Shown piece by piece: positions 17,612 through 26,745 of a DNA stretch of 64,000 nt. Origin of the DNA: an uncultured Lachnospiraceae bacterium (lineage in GTDB: Bacteria; Bacillota; Clostridia; Lachnospirales; Lachnospiraceae); contig CAJTPU010000012.1 of the NCBI GenBank assembly GCA_910578335.1, positions 1 to 64,000 of the forward strand, in the 5' to 3' direction. Each line of letters opens with the position of its first letter. Position 1 is the stretch's first letter. The notes under the pieces are model-generated. The model was given only the letters and a program-made list of their open reading frames with translations, was not told the DNA's origin and made no database searches. The position numbers were made by a program, and so were the translations under genes.

Positions 17612-17623
17612 TCGTTTTTCTTT

Positions 17624-20600
17624 TCATCGTGGTACCTCTACCATAACATAAGCCTCTACGATATCCAGCTCCTGCATCTGGTCAAAGCCCTCAAAAACAA
17701 GTCCGCACTCATAGCCTGCCTTTACTTCCTTTACATCATCCTTGAAACGCTTTAAGGAAGCCAGCTCGCCTTCAAATATCTGTTTTCCTTCACGGCTGAT
17801 ACGTACCTTGCAGTTTCTCTGGAACATACCATCCAATACGTAAGAGCCTGCAATATTGCCCACTGCAGACGCCTTGAAGAGCTGGCGCACTTCCGCGTGC
17901 CCGATAATCTTTTCTTCGAATATCGGGTCCAGCATACCCTTCATGGCTGCCTCAATGTCCTCGATTGCCTGATAGATAACCCGGTAAAGTCTGACATCCA
18001 CGCCCTCCCGCTCGGCGATGGTTTTGGCTGTTACATCCGGGCGCACGTTAAAGCCGATAATAATCGCAGAGGAAGCGCTCGCCAGCATAACGTCGGATTC
18101 GTTGATGGCACCCACGCCGCCATGTATGCATTTTACCACTACTTCTTCGTTGGAAAGCTTTAAGAGACTCTGCTTTACCGCCTCCACGCTGCCCTGTACA
18201 TCTGCCTTGACAATCAGGTTCAGTTCCTTTAAATTGCCCTCCTGAATCTGGGAGAACAAATCGTCCAGAGACATCTTGCTCTTTGTCTCTTCCAGCATCT
18301 TTTCCTTGTTCTGCGCCAGGTAAGTTTCTGCAAAGGACTTTGCCGTCTTGTCATTTTCATGTGCCAGAAAGACTTCTCCGGCGCTGGGTACGTCGCTTAA
18401 GCCCAATATCTCCACCGGTGTGGAAGGTCCTGCTTCCTTCACCCGCCTGCCCTTGTCGTCTATCATGGCGCGCACCTTGCCATGGCTTGCGCCTGCCGAG
18501 ATAAAGTCTCCTACATGGAGCGTACCCTTCTGCACCAGCACGGTAGCGACCGGTCCGCGCCCCTTATCAAGCTCAGCCTCAATCACAAGACCTCTGGCAC
18601 GCCTGTTCGGATTTGCCTTCAGCTCTAAAATATCGGAGGTCAGCAGAATGGTCTCCAAAAGCTCCTCAATGCCTTCTCCTGATTTTGCGGACACCGGAAC
18701 AAATTCCGTCGTTCCGCCCCAATCCACCGGAATCAGCTCGTATTCCGTAAGCTCCTGCTTTACCCTGTCAATGTTGGCGTTGGGCTTATCTATTTTGTTG
18801 ACAGCCACCACAATCTCAATCCCCGCCGCCTTGGCGTGGTTAATCGCCTCCACGGTCTGCGGCATCACGCCGTCATCCGCTGCAACCACCAAAATCGCAA
18901 TATCCGTCGCATTGGCACCGCGCATACGCATCGCGGTAAACGCCTCATGCCCGGGCGTATCCAGAAACGTAATCTTCCTGTCATTTACGGAGACGGTATA
19001 AGCGCCGATATGCTGTGTAATACCGCCCGCCTCCTTATCCGTCACATTCGTTTTACGAATCGCGTCAAGCAGGGAGGTTTTTCCATGGTCAACATGCCCC
19101 ATAACACAGATAACGGGAGGTCTCTGCATTTTCTCCTCTTCCTGCTCCTCGTCTTCTTTTAAGAGCTCCTCAATAACATCTACTTTGACTTCTTTTTCAC
19201 AGAGGATATCATACTCCATCGCAATATTTTCCGCTTCCTCATAGGAAATCTCCTGATTGAGCGTCACGATTTTACCCTCTAAAAACAGCTTCTTAATGAT
19301 GGCGGAGGACTGTATCTTCATCTTTTCCGCCAGCTCCTTGATGGTAATGGTATCCGGCAGTACGATAACCTTGATAACCTCTTCCGCTACCTCTTCTTTC
19401 TTTTTCTCCGGCTTGATAAACCTGCCCGGCTTGTTCTTTACCTGTGTATCTTCCTCTTCATAGATAAAGTCCTTGCGGGAGCGCTTATCCTTCTCCTGAC
19501 TGATGCGGCGCTTTTCTTCATCTCTATGCTTTTCGGCATCCTTGATTGGAGCGTCCGCCACAAAGCCCTTGCCTGCTCCCGGCTTTCTGAAGTTATCTCT
19601 CTGCCCTCCATTGCCTCTGCTATCGCGCCCGCTATTGCCGAAGCTCCTTTCACCGCCTGCATTAGCATTGCCGCCGCGGAAGCCGCCCTGATTATTGTAC
19701 GAACCCTGCCGATTGCCGCCGTCAGTTCTTCTATCCTGCCTTGCGCCCTGCGGTCTGTCGCCTCTGTTGTTTTCCCTGTTGCCATAAGAAGGTCTCTCGC
19801 CTCCCGTCCTCGTCTGATTATAGCCTTGACCGGTCTGCCCGTTTCTATTCTGTCCGTTTCGGTTTTGTGAAGAGCCCTGTCCGCCCTGATTGTTCCGGTT
19901 CTGTCCGTTTTGTCCGGTTCGGTTCTGTGAAAAGCCCTGTCCTGCCTGATTGTTCCGGTTCTGATTGTTTTGCTGCCTGTTCCGGTCTCCCTGTGGTCTC
20001 GGCTGTCTGTTCTCTGCTGCATTTGCAGTTACATTTTCCTGTACCTTTTCTGCCTGTACCTTTTCCACCTGCGGCTTTTCTACCACTACAGCTTCCCCCT
20101 GCGTTTTTTCTACTGTCTGATTCTGCGGCTTTTCAAGCGCTGTATTCTGCTCTCCACGCGTCTTCTGCGGCCTTGGCGGCGGCACCATCTGCACGCTCGG
20201 CGTAGGAGACGGCGGCGTCAGCGGTTTGATGGGTCTTACCGGCGCATTCTGCCCCGCTCTTACATTTTGGGCGGGTCTTCCGTTCTGCCCCGGCTTTCCG
20301 TTCTGTCCGGGTCTTTGCGCCGCACTGTTCCTGTTCTGCCCGTTCCCTTGCGGTCTGCTGCCCTGCGGTCTGCCGCCTCCCGGCTGTCCGGGCGCACGGG
20401 AATTCTGCGGATTGCTCACCACGATAATGGTCTTTTTCTTCTTGGGCGCCTCTTCCGGTTTCTTTGTTTCCTCCGGCTGCTTTTGCGCTGCTCCGCTCTC
20501 CGGCTTCTTCTCCGCCTGCGGCTGTTTTTCACTGTCAGCCTGCTTTTGCCCGACAGGCACTTTTTCCCCGACGGGAGGCGCTTCCTCCGCAGGCGCCGGC

Positions 20601-20767
20601 TTTTTGACAGTTTTTCCAAAGTGCTTCCTTACCAGCTCTGCCGCATCCTCCTCGACGGTGCTCTGCGCCGCTTTTGCTTCTATCCCTTTTTCCTGCAGAA
20701 ACGCAATCACTTCCTTGCTCTGCCTTTCTACTTCTTTTGCAAGCTCATGTATCTTCATTTTTGCCAT
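17624..20767 (-). CDS. infB: Translation initiation factor IF-2 with long low-complexity N terminus
   Basis: A GTPase that places initiator tRNA on the ribosome. At 1047 residues it is longer than most bacterial IF-2. An IF2_N domain (1-50) is followed by about 400 residues rich in Gln, Asn, Gly, Arg and Pro, with repeats such as GQNRNNQ; then a second IF2_N domain, the GTPase with VMGHVDHGKTS (around residue 555), DTPGHEAF and NKIDKP, and the C-terminal domains. AGGAGGT lies upstream of the ATG. It follows ylxQ in the conserved operon. The linker is probably disordered; its repeats suggest copy-number change. Confidence 0.97.
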   Translation of the reverse strand: MAKMKIHELAKEVERQSKEVIAFLQEKGIEAKAAQSTVEEDAAELVRKHFGKTVKKPAPAEEAPPVGEKVPVGQKQADSEKQPQAEKKPESGAAQKQPEETKKPEEAPKKKKTIIVVSNPQNSRAPGQPGGGRPQGSRPQGNGQNRNSAAQRPGQNGKPGQNGRPAQNVRAGQNAPVRPIKPLTPPSPTPSVQMVPPPRPQKTRGEQNTALEKPQNQTVEKTQGEAVVVEKPQVEKVQAEKVQENVTANAAENRQPRPQGDRNRQQNNQNRNNQAGQGFSQNRTGQNGQNRNNQGGQGSSQNRNGQNRNGQTGQGYNQTRTGGERPSYGNRENNRGDRPQGARQDRRTDGGNRQGSYNNQGGFRGGNANAGGERSFGNSGRDSRGNGGQRDNFRKPGAGKGFVADAPIKDAEKHRDEEKRRISQEKDKRSRKDFIYEEEDTQVKNKPGRFIKPEKKKEEVAEEVIKVIVLPDTITIKELAEKMKIQSSAIIKKLFLEGKIVTLNQEISYEEAENIAMEYDILCEKEVKVDVIEELLKEDEEQEEEKMQRPPVICVMGHVDHGKTSLLDAIRKTNVTDKEAGGITQHIGAYTVSVNDRKITFLDTPGHEAFTAMRMRGANATDIAILVVAADDGVMPQTVEAINHAKAAGIEIVVAVNKIDKPNANIDRVKQELTEYELIPVDWGGTTEFVPVSAKSGEGIEELLETILLTSDILELKANPNRRARGLVIEAELDKGRGPVATVLVQKGTLHVGDFISAGASHGKVRAMIDDKGRRVKEAGPSTPVEILGLSDVPSAGEVFLAHENDKTAKSFAETYLAQNKEKMLEETKSKMSLDDLFSQIQEGNLKELNLIVKADVQGSVEAVKQSLLKLSNEEVVVKCIHGGVGAINESDVMLASASSAIIIGFNVRPDVTAKTIAEREGVDVRLYRVIYQAIEDIEAAMKGMLDPIFEEKIIGHAEVRQLFKASAVGNIAGSYVLDGMFQRNCKVRISREGKQIFEGELASLKRFKDDVKEVKAGYECGLVFEGFDQMQELDIVEAYVMVEVPR

Positions 20768-20783
20768 GCTTCTTCACTACCTC

Positions 20784-21098
20784 CTAATTTTGTATCGCTT
20801 CCAGATGGTCCGTCAACGCGCGCGCAAGACCCCTGTCCGTAACTGCAACCGCGGACCGCTGCTCTTTTCCCATTGCATGCCCCAGTTCTTCTTTCGTCCC
20901 ATATGTACAAATGGGTACCTTGTAGTAAGAACATTTATCCCGGAATCGCTTTTTCGTATTGTCTGACGCATCCTCTGCCACGATAACCAGCATGGCAGAA
21001 CCGCTTCGCACGGCGTTTTCCGTGGCAAATTCTCCGCTCACCGCGTTTCTGCCTTTCATCGCCAGACCCAGTAACATGTATACCTTATTCTGCTTCAA
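20784..21098 (-). CDS. rplGA: L7Ae-family RNA-binding protein (YlxQ type)
   Basis: A small L7Ae/L30e-type RNA-binding protein found between ylxR and infB in Firmicutes. It shows the family pattern KVYMLLGLAMKGRNAVSGE and CSYYKVPICTYGTKEELGHAMG. The start is uncertain: TTG at 21098 has AAAAGGAG ten bases upstream and gives the usual length (104 residues), overlapping ylxR by 14 bases; an ATG at 21128 lies deeper inside ylxR without a comparable site. Confidence 0.82.
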   Translation of the reverse strand: MKQNKVYMLLGLAMKGRNAVSGEFATENAVRSGSAMLVIVAEDASDNTKKRFRDKCSYYKVPICTYGTKEELGHAMGKEQRSAVAVTDRGLARALTDHLEAIQN

Positions 21099-21357
21099 TT
21101 TTACCAAACTCCTTTTCCAAGTCTTCATAGACTTCGTTCGGAATACTCATTTTGAAGGAACGCTCCAGACCCTTGTTCTTTTTTGCTTTTTTCAGGCATT
21201 CTACACTCTTACAAAGGTATGCGCCTCTTCCGTTCTTTTTACCTGTTACATCTAAAACAATCGGACCTTCTGTGGTTTTTAAGACACGCAGCATTTCTTT
21301 TTTTCCCTTCATCTCACCACATCCGATGCATTGTCTCAATGGAATCTTTTTACTCAT
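21085..21357 (-). CDS. rnpM: YlxR family RNA-binding protein (RNase P modulator type)
   Basis: A 90-residue basic protein with the family motifs IPLRQCIGCGEMKGKKEMLRV and GRGAYLC. Homologues bind RNA and have been described as RNase P modulators. The frame extends upstream through nusA, but the ATG at 21357 matches family starts and overlaps the nusA stop by eight bases, a coupled arrangement. Confidence 0.92.
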   Translation of the reverse strand: MSKKIPLRQCIGCGEMKGKKEMLRVLKTTEGPIVLDVTGKKNGRGAYLCKSVECLKKAKKNKGLERSFKMSIPNEVYEDLEKEFGKIEAE

Positions 21358-22546
21358 TATCGCCCTCAAAAACCTCCTCGCCGGACTCGTAGGCTTCCTC
21401 ATAGGACGCTTCGCCGCTTTCTTCGTATTCCTCAGCATAGCTCTCTTCTTCACCGTACTCGTCAAATTCGTCCATATAGTCTTCGTACCTGAAGCCGGGC
21501 GCGTCCTTTGCCTGCGTTTCTGACTTGATATCAATCTTATAGCCCGTAAGCCTTGCTGCAAGCCTTGCGTTCTGCCCTTCCCTGCCGATTGCGAGGGATA
21601 ACTGGTAATCCGGCACCACCACCTTCGCCGTTCTCTCGTCCGGGTCGGCAAAAACGGCGACAATCTTAGCAGGAGAAAGCGCATTCTGAATCAGGTTGCC
21701 GGGGTTTTCATCCCAATTTACAATATCTATCTTTTCTCCCCTGAGCTCCTCCACAATGGCATTGACTCTGGCGCCGTTCATACCTACGCAGGCGCCCACG
21801 GCATCCACATTCGGGTTGTTGCTCCATACCGCCAGCTTGGTACGGCTGCCCGCCTCCCTTGCAATGCTTTTAATTTCCACAGTGCCGTCCTTGATTTCCA
21901 TCACTTCCGACTCAAACAGCCGCTTTACCAGTTCCGGATGGGTACGGCTCACATTGATGCGGGGCCCCTTCGGCGTGTTCTTTACCTCGAGAATATACAC
22001 CTTGATTCTTTCCGTCGGCTTGAACATCTCGCCCTTTACCTGTTCGCTTTCGTTTAACATGGCGTCTGCTTTTCCCAGATTGATGCTGATGTTGTGTCCA
22101 ATATAGCGCTGTACCACGCCGGTTACGACATCTTTTTCTTTTTCATAGTACTGATTGTAAATGACGCTTCTTTCTTCTTCTCTAATTTTCTGCAAAATCA
22201 CATTTTTGGCATTCATGGTGGCAATCCGCCCAAATTCCTTGGACTTAATTTCCACATTTACCGTTTCTCCCACCTGTGCGTCGGAAAAAATTTCCCTTGC
22301 GTCTGCAAGCGCAATCTGCAGGCAGTCATCCTCCACCTCTTCCGGCGTTTCCACTACCTCTTTTTGGGCATAGCATAAAAAGTCGCAGGTTTCCCTGTTG
22401 ATTTCCACCTTGATGTTGTCTGCCTTTCCAAAATGATTCTTACATGCTGTCACCAGAGAATTTTCGATTGCCTCAAACAAGGTTTCCTTGCTGATTTCCT
22501 TCTCCTTCTCCAATATATCAAGCGCTTCCATCAATTCCTTATTCAT
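21350..22546 (-). CDS. nusA: Transcription termination/antitermination factor NusA
   Basis: A 398-residue RNA polymerase-binding factor that modulates pausing and termination. The N-terminal domain (about 1-125), an S1 domain (GVVQRYIGHNISINLG onward) and KH domains (VGACVGMNGARVNAIVEEL; LAIGREGQNARLAARLTG) are all present. The C terminus is a short, very acidic tail rich in Glu and Tyr instead of the repeat domains of proteobacterial NusA. AGGAGG lies ten bases before the ATG. Confidence 0.97.
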   Translation of the reverse strand: MNKELMEALDILEKEKEISKETLFEAIENSLVTACKNHFGKADNIKVEINRETCDFLCYAQKEVVETPEEVEDDCLQIALADAREIFSDAQVGETVNVEIKSKEFGRIATMNAKNVILQKIREEERSVIYNQYYEKEKDVVTGVVQRYIGHNISINLGKADAMLNESEQVKGEMFKPTERIKVYILEVKNTPKGPRINVSRTHPELVKRLFESEVMEIKDGTVEIKSIAREAGSRTKLAVWSNNPNVDAVGACVGMNGARVNAIVEELRGEKIDIVNWDENPGNLIQNALSPAKIVAVFADPDERTAKVVVPDYQLSLAIGREGQNARLAARLTGYKIDIKSETQAKDAPGFRYEDYMDEFDEYGEEESYAEEYEESGEASYEEAYESGEEVFEGDNE

Positions 22547-22617
22547 TTTCCATTATCCTCCTGTTTTCTCTCTATTTTATATACCGCTGCTGCTGCGGCA
22601 TCTTTATGCAAATCCTT

Positions 22618-23082
22618 CTAAAAATCAAATGCAAGCCTGATAAGCGCAATGTCGCTTTTCATAAAAGTCATCTCTTTGCTCTCCAGCTCTATGGTCACGG
22701 TATCCTTGTCGTATGCCTTCAATACGCCGGCGAACTCTTTGCACTTTTCAATCGGCTTGTAAGTCTTTACCTCGACCTCGCTTCCAAGGCTTTTCTCCAA
22801 ATGCTTATCCTTTTTTAGCGTCCTGCCAAGTCCCGGGCTGGAAACCTCCAGTATATAGGCATCTTCGATAAAATCCTCCTTATCCAGCGCATCCGATAAG
22901 GCTCTGCTTACTTTCTCACAGTCCTCAATATTGACGCCCGCAGGCTTATCAATGTACGCCCGCAGATACCAGTCCGCTCCTTCCTTTACATATTCTACAT
23001 CATAGATTTCCACGCCGGCTGCCGCCGCAATGGGCGCAAGCATCGCTTCCGTCTTCGCCTCGTATGTCTCTCTTTTAGACAT
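22618..23082 (-). CDS. rimP: Ribosome maturation factor RimP
   Basis: A 154-residue 30S assembly factor. It contains YLRAYIDKPAGVNIEDCEKVSRALS and the signature ILEVSSPGLGRTL, then the small C-terminal SH3-like domain. It is the first gene of the operon running to truB and is preceded by a consensus promoter and a leader hairpin. Confidence 0.96.
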   Translation of the reverse strand: MSKRETYEAKTEAMLAPIAAAAGVEIYDVEYVKEGADWYLRAYIDKPAGVNIEDCEKVSRALSDALDKEDFIEDAYILEVSSPGLGRTLKKDKHLEKSLGSEVEVKTYKPIEKCKEFAGVLKAYDKDTVTIELESKEMTFMKSDIALIRLAFDF

Positions 23083-23167
23083 TCACACACCTTTTCCTTT
23101 CCCATATGAAGTTTTCCGCTTATTGCAAAAGCCTGATTTGTGCCGTCAAATTGCACAAGCAACAAGA

Positions 23168-23190
23168 AAGAGTGGCGCAAGTCCACTCTT
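23168..23190 (-). ncRNA. Leader hairpin of the rimP operon
   Basis: AAGAGTGG and CCACTCTT form a perfect 8-bp stem with a 7-nt loop in the rimP leader, followed on the minus strand by TTTCTTG. The T-run is weak, so it may act as an attenuator or antitermination element instead of a full terminator. Confidence 0.55.
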
Positions 23191-23220
23191 CATCCTGTAC
23201 TCTATCATTCAGCTACGCTT

Positions 23221-23249
23221 AGTGTATACCTGTTTTTACGGTATGTCAA
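23221..23249 (-). promoter_or_regulatory. Promoter of the rimP-nusA-infB operon
   Basis: Minus strand TTGACA (23244-23249), 17-bp spacer, TACACT (23221-23226). The -35 is perfect consensus and the leader hairpin follows about 30 bases later. Confidence 0.8.
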
Positions 23250-23323
23250 CAGTTTTTTCCGTTTTTACCGCTATTTTCCTCATTTCGTTTTGCCCCCTGC
23301 CGGATTCGGCTCTGCCGCAAAAC

Positions 23324-24655
23324 CTACTGCCGGTAATACTCTGTTTCCCGCCGCTCCATCTCTTCCCATACACTGTCCGGCACCGTCTGCTGCAGCAGGC
23401 TGCAGATATCCGCATAAATGCCTTCGTCGCAGTAGCCGCCTCCGTCATATGTTTCCTTGTCTTTATGTATCTGCAGGGAAACATATGCAGCCATTTCCTC
23501 CGCCCGATGCGCTTCCTGCGTCATGCCTTCTGCATCCATATGCGCCATCCAGTCCGTTATCTTTTCCATATCTTCTGCTAAAACCGTAAACGCAATCTCC
23601 TGGTCAATCCCCCTGCCGCTCCTCGTTACCATGGGAAAGAGCAGAAGCTGCCCGCTTCCGTCCTCATAAATACCGATGGAATAATTAAAGATTTCCCTTT
23701 CCGTATCTTCATAAAAACAAAACAGCTCCAGCAGCGCCGCCTCGTTTGCAATTTTGGACGCCGGACTGCCGCCTTCTTGTCCGTCCCCTCCCGCAGCTCC
23801 CTTTGAAAATACATGAAATTGCATGGAAAGCATCAAGGCGATAATGACAATCCCCACGGCTCCGAAAAACAGCATCATATTTGCCCCTGTCTTTTTATCC
23901 TCCTGACAGAATGCCTCCCCCGTATGCGGGTCCACCAGAATATGCACCTTTTTTCCGATGTTGCGGTACTTTTTTCCGCTTGCACTCATAGAGGAGCCAA
24001 TCCGCTTTTGTTCCCCGCCCCACTCATATTCATAGATAGGGCTGTACAGTTCTATACTGTCTCCATCGCTGTCCGTGCTATAGTCCGTTGTATAATCCAC
24101 AAGTACGCCGGTACGGCTGAACATATTCTGCATTTTATGTGCCATGTTTACTTTGCTGCGGATACCGAACGCGCCGACTCCCGTAAACATAACGCCGATA
24201 AAATAGCCGAAAACCAGTTTCGCACTCTCTGTCCATTCTCCGTTTTTCTGCTTCCAGTAGACCAGTCCCAAAACCACTGCAAAAATCAGGAAGACAGCCA
24301 GAAACAGTAAAATGCCGTGCTTTCCGGAAATTTTTTCAGCCTCGTCGGGCTCTATCTGTAAGATACCCGCCTTATCCAGATACCGGCAGCGAATCACATC
24401 GCCGGGCAAATACGGCGTGTCACTGCGCAATACTTTTATAATCGTTTCTCCCTTTAAATCATAAAAATCGACCGTCACCTCATAATAGACCGCACTGATT
24501 TCCCCCTCGCCACGGCACGTCCTCTGCTCGCAGGAAATCACCCGTGCATCCACCTGCCTGCCTTTTTTCAGCACCTGATAAGACCGAAATACGCCTGCCA
24601 GAAATATTCCAAAAAAAGCTGCAAGAACGATACCCGCAATAACCACACCCGCCAT
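23324..24655 (-). CDS. Membrane protein with two DUF3592-like regions
   Basis: A 443-residue membrane protein with helices near residues 4-24, 115-133, 145-165 and 265-285. Two stretches resemble DUF3592: VDARVISCEQRTC...YLPGDVIRCRYL and VDYTTDY...YRNIGKKVHILVDPHTGE. A Gly-rich linker after the last helix leads to a C-terminal soluble region (about 305-443). AGGAG precedes the ATG. It lies between the symporter gene and the rimP operon with no clear link to either. Function unknown. Confidence 0.65.
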   Translation of the reverse strand: MAGVVIAGIVLAAFFGIFLAGVFRSYQVLKKGRQVDARVISCEQRTCRGEGEISAVYYEVTVDFYDLKGETIIKVLRSDTPYLPGDVIRCRYLDKAGILQIEPDEAEKISGKHGILLFLAVFLIFAVVLGLVYWKQKNGEWTESAKLVFGYFIGVMFTGVGAFGIRSKVNMAHKMQNMFSRTGVLVDYTTDYSTDSDGDSIELYSPIYEYEWGGEQKRIGSSMSASGKKYRNIGKKVHILVDPHTGEAFCQEDKKTGANMMLFFGAVGIVIIALMLSMQFHVFSKGAAGGDGQEGGSPASKIANEAALLELFCFYEDTEREIFNYSIGIYEDGSGQLLLFPMVTRSGRGIDQEIAFTVLAEDMEKITDWMAHMDAEGMTQEAHRAEEMAAYVSLQIHKDKETYDGGGYCDEGIYADICSLLQQTVPDSVWEEMERRETEYYRQ

Positions 24656-24726
24656 GTTTTTCTCCTTCCTGATTTTTCCCGTACAAATAATTTTTTAGCT
24701 TCTGTCTGCCGCATCTTTTTAACGGC

Positions 24727-26271
24727 TTACTGCACTTTTTTATCCTCATCCGTCAGCACCAGTTTCTGCTCTACTACTACCTTCTCTTCATAGCAGGCAA
24801 ACAGCTCCTCCGTCTTTTCCTTCTTCATCTTCGGCGTTATCAGACTGACAAGGGGCACTACCGCCAGCCCTGCTATCATTGCCACCGCACCCGCATTTAT
24901 CGGGGACGCGATAAAGTGAAGGAACATGTTTAACACCGTGATGCCGACGCCGCAGGCAAAGCTTGCCCACACTGCCGCCTTGGTTACGCCCTTCCAGTAC
25001 AAGCCATAGAGAAACGGCGCCAGAAACGCACCTGCAAGCGCGCCCCAGGAGATGCCCATAAGCTGCGCGATAAAGGTGGGCGGGTCAAGTGCGAGCACCA
25101 CAGAAACCGCCACAAAAACCACCAGAAAGATTCTCATACACAAAAGCTGTTTTTTGTCGTCCATCTTTTTCACGACATTGCCCCGTATCAAATCCAGCGT
25201 CAGCGTGGAGCTGGAGGTGAGTACCAGAGAAGAAAGGGTCGACATGGAAGCAGACAGCACCAGCACAATCACAACGCCGATTAAAATATCGGGAAGCGTG
25301 TTGAGCATGGCGGGAATGATGGCATCGTAAATCACGCCGCTCTGTCCGTTGCGAATGCTGTCTGTATCAAACAGCCGTCCGAAGCCGCCGAGAAAATAAC
25401 AGCCGCCGGAAATCACCACTGCAAAGACGGTGGAAATAATCGTGCCTGTCTTAACCGCCTTTTCATCGCGGATGGCATAAAACTTATGTACCATCTGGGG
25501 CAGCCCCCATGTTCCCAAAGAGGTCAGAATCACGACGCCCAGAAGATTTAGCGGGTCCGGACCGAAAAAGGAAGCAAAAGCGCCCTGCTGCCCCTGCGTC
25601 ACGACAATGTCGCTGGGAATTTCAGAGAGCTTGAACACCGCGTCCATAAAGCCGCCCTGTCCATTCAGCACTGCCGCAATCACCGCCACAATGCCAAAGA
25701 GCATCACGATGCCCTGTATAAAATCGTTGATTGCCGTCGCCATATAGCCGCCCAGAATCACATAGAGACAGGTCAGCGCCGCCATCACGGCAACGCAGAC
25801 CCCATAGGGAACGGAAAACGCCATCGCAAAGAGGCGGGATAGTCCGTTGTAGACGGAAGCCGTATAGGGAATCAGGAAAATAAAGGAAATGGCAGACGCC
25901 GCAATGCGCAGCGCATTGCTGTCATAGCGCTTCCCAAAATAATCCGGCATGGTCTTCGCCTTCATGTGCTTGCTCATAATACGGGTTCTCCGCCCCAGCA
26001 CCACCCACGCAAGCAGCGAGCCGATTACCGCATTGCCGATGCCAATCCACGTGGCAGACAGCCCGTATTTATAACCGAACTGTCCCGCATAACCCACAAA
26101 CACCACCGCACTGAAATAGGAGGTGCCGTAGGCAAAGGCAGTCAGCCACGGTCCCACGCTTCTGCCTCCCAGTACAAAATCATCCACGTTCGTCGCGTGT
26201 TTTCTGGCATACAGCCCCACTGCCACCATCACACCGAAAAACGCAAGTAACATAATGAACTTTACTATCAT
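24727..26271 (-). CDS. Sodium:solute symporter (SSS) family transporter
   Basis: A 514-residue transporter with about 13 helices and SSS-type features: YARKHATNVDDFVLGGRSVGPWLTAFAYGTSYFSA at the N terminus and VLSASMSTLSSLVLTSSS in the second sodium-binding helix. It uses the sodium gradient to import a small organic solute. It is the last gene of a unit after paaK and an ACT-domain gene, so an aryl or keto acid is a reasonable guess, not a demonstrated substrate. Confidence 0.88.
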   Translation of the reverse strand: MIVKFIMLLAFFGVMVAVGLYARKHATNVDDFVLGGRSVGPWLTAFAYGTSYFSAVVFVGYAGQFGYKYGLSATWIGIGNAVIGSLLAWVVLGRRTRIMSKHMKAKTMPDYFGKRYDSNALRIAASAISFIFLIPYTASVYNGLSRLFAMAFSVPYGVCVAVMAALTCLYVILGGYMATAINDFIQGIVMLFGIVAVIAAVLNGQGGFMDAVFKLSEIPSDIVVTQGQQGAFASFFGPDPLNLLGVVILTSLGTWGLPQMVHKFYAIRDEKAVKTGTIISTVFAVVISGGCYFLGGFGRLFDTDSIRNGQSGVIYDAIIPAMLNTLPDILIGVVIVLVLSASMSTLSSLVLTSSSTLTLDLIRGNVVKKMDDKKQLLCMRIFLVVFVAVSVVLALDPPTFIAQLMGISWGALAGAFLAPFLYGLYWKGVTKAAVWASFACGVGITVLNMFLHFIASPINAGAVAMIAGLAVVPLVSLITPKMKKEKTEELFACYEEKVVVEQKLVLTDEDKKVQ

Positions 26272-26305
26272 CCCGTACCTCTTTCTCCCAATAATCGTCG
26301 TCTAT

Positions 26306-26731
26306 TTAAGCCTGTATCTCCTCTGCACTTACTAACTCCACATCCGTTTCTTTCAGCACCTCCGCCGCTTTTTCCAAATCGGAGGTCTTAATCACAATGG
26401 ACGCGTCGTCCGTTCCCGTGGAGAGCGCGTACATGTACTCGATATTGATGTGGGACTTGCAGATAACCTCCAAAAGCTCTTGAAGCTGCCCCACTCTGTG
26501 CCTGAGCTTGATGCCCAGCACATCCGTCAGCATGGCGGAAAAACCATTTTCTAAAAGAGCCGCCTTTCCCTCCTCCGGCTTCGTCACCAAAAGCCGCAAA
26601 AGTCCGTAATCGCTGGTGTCTGCCAGACTCAAGGACACAATGTTTACGTCGCTTTTCTTTAAGACGTCAAGCACCTCCTCCAGCCTGCCTTCCCTGTTTT
26701 CAATAAAAACCGATAACTGTTTGATATACAT
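26306..26731 (-). CDS. Tandem ACT-domain amino-acid-binding protein
   Basis: A 141-residue protein of two ACT domains: KQLSVFIENREGRLEEVLDVLKKSDVNIVSLSLADT and VGQLQELLEVICKSHINIEYMYAL. ACT domains bind amino acids and regulate partners. GGAGGAG precedes the ATG by four bases, and paaK ends 15 bases upstream. Stand-alone ACT proteins beside phenylacetate-CoA ligase are common in Clostridia and may sense aromatic amino acids. Confidence 0.88.
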   Translation of the reverse strand: MYIKQLSVFIENREGRLEEVLDVLKKSDVNIVSLSLADTSDYGLLRLLVTKPEEGKAALLENGFSAMLTDVLGIKLRHRVGQLQELLEVICKSHINIEYMYALSTGTDDASIVIKTSDLEKAAEVLKETDVELVSAEEIQA

Positions 26732-26745
26732 AAGCTCCTCCTTCC

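Noticed and set aside
19970..20966. Long plus-strand frames opposite infB
   Set aside because: They are antisense to the low-complexity repeats of infB, rich in Leu/Phe/Cys/Arg, with no ribosome binding site.
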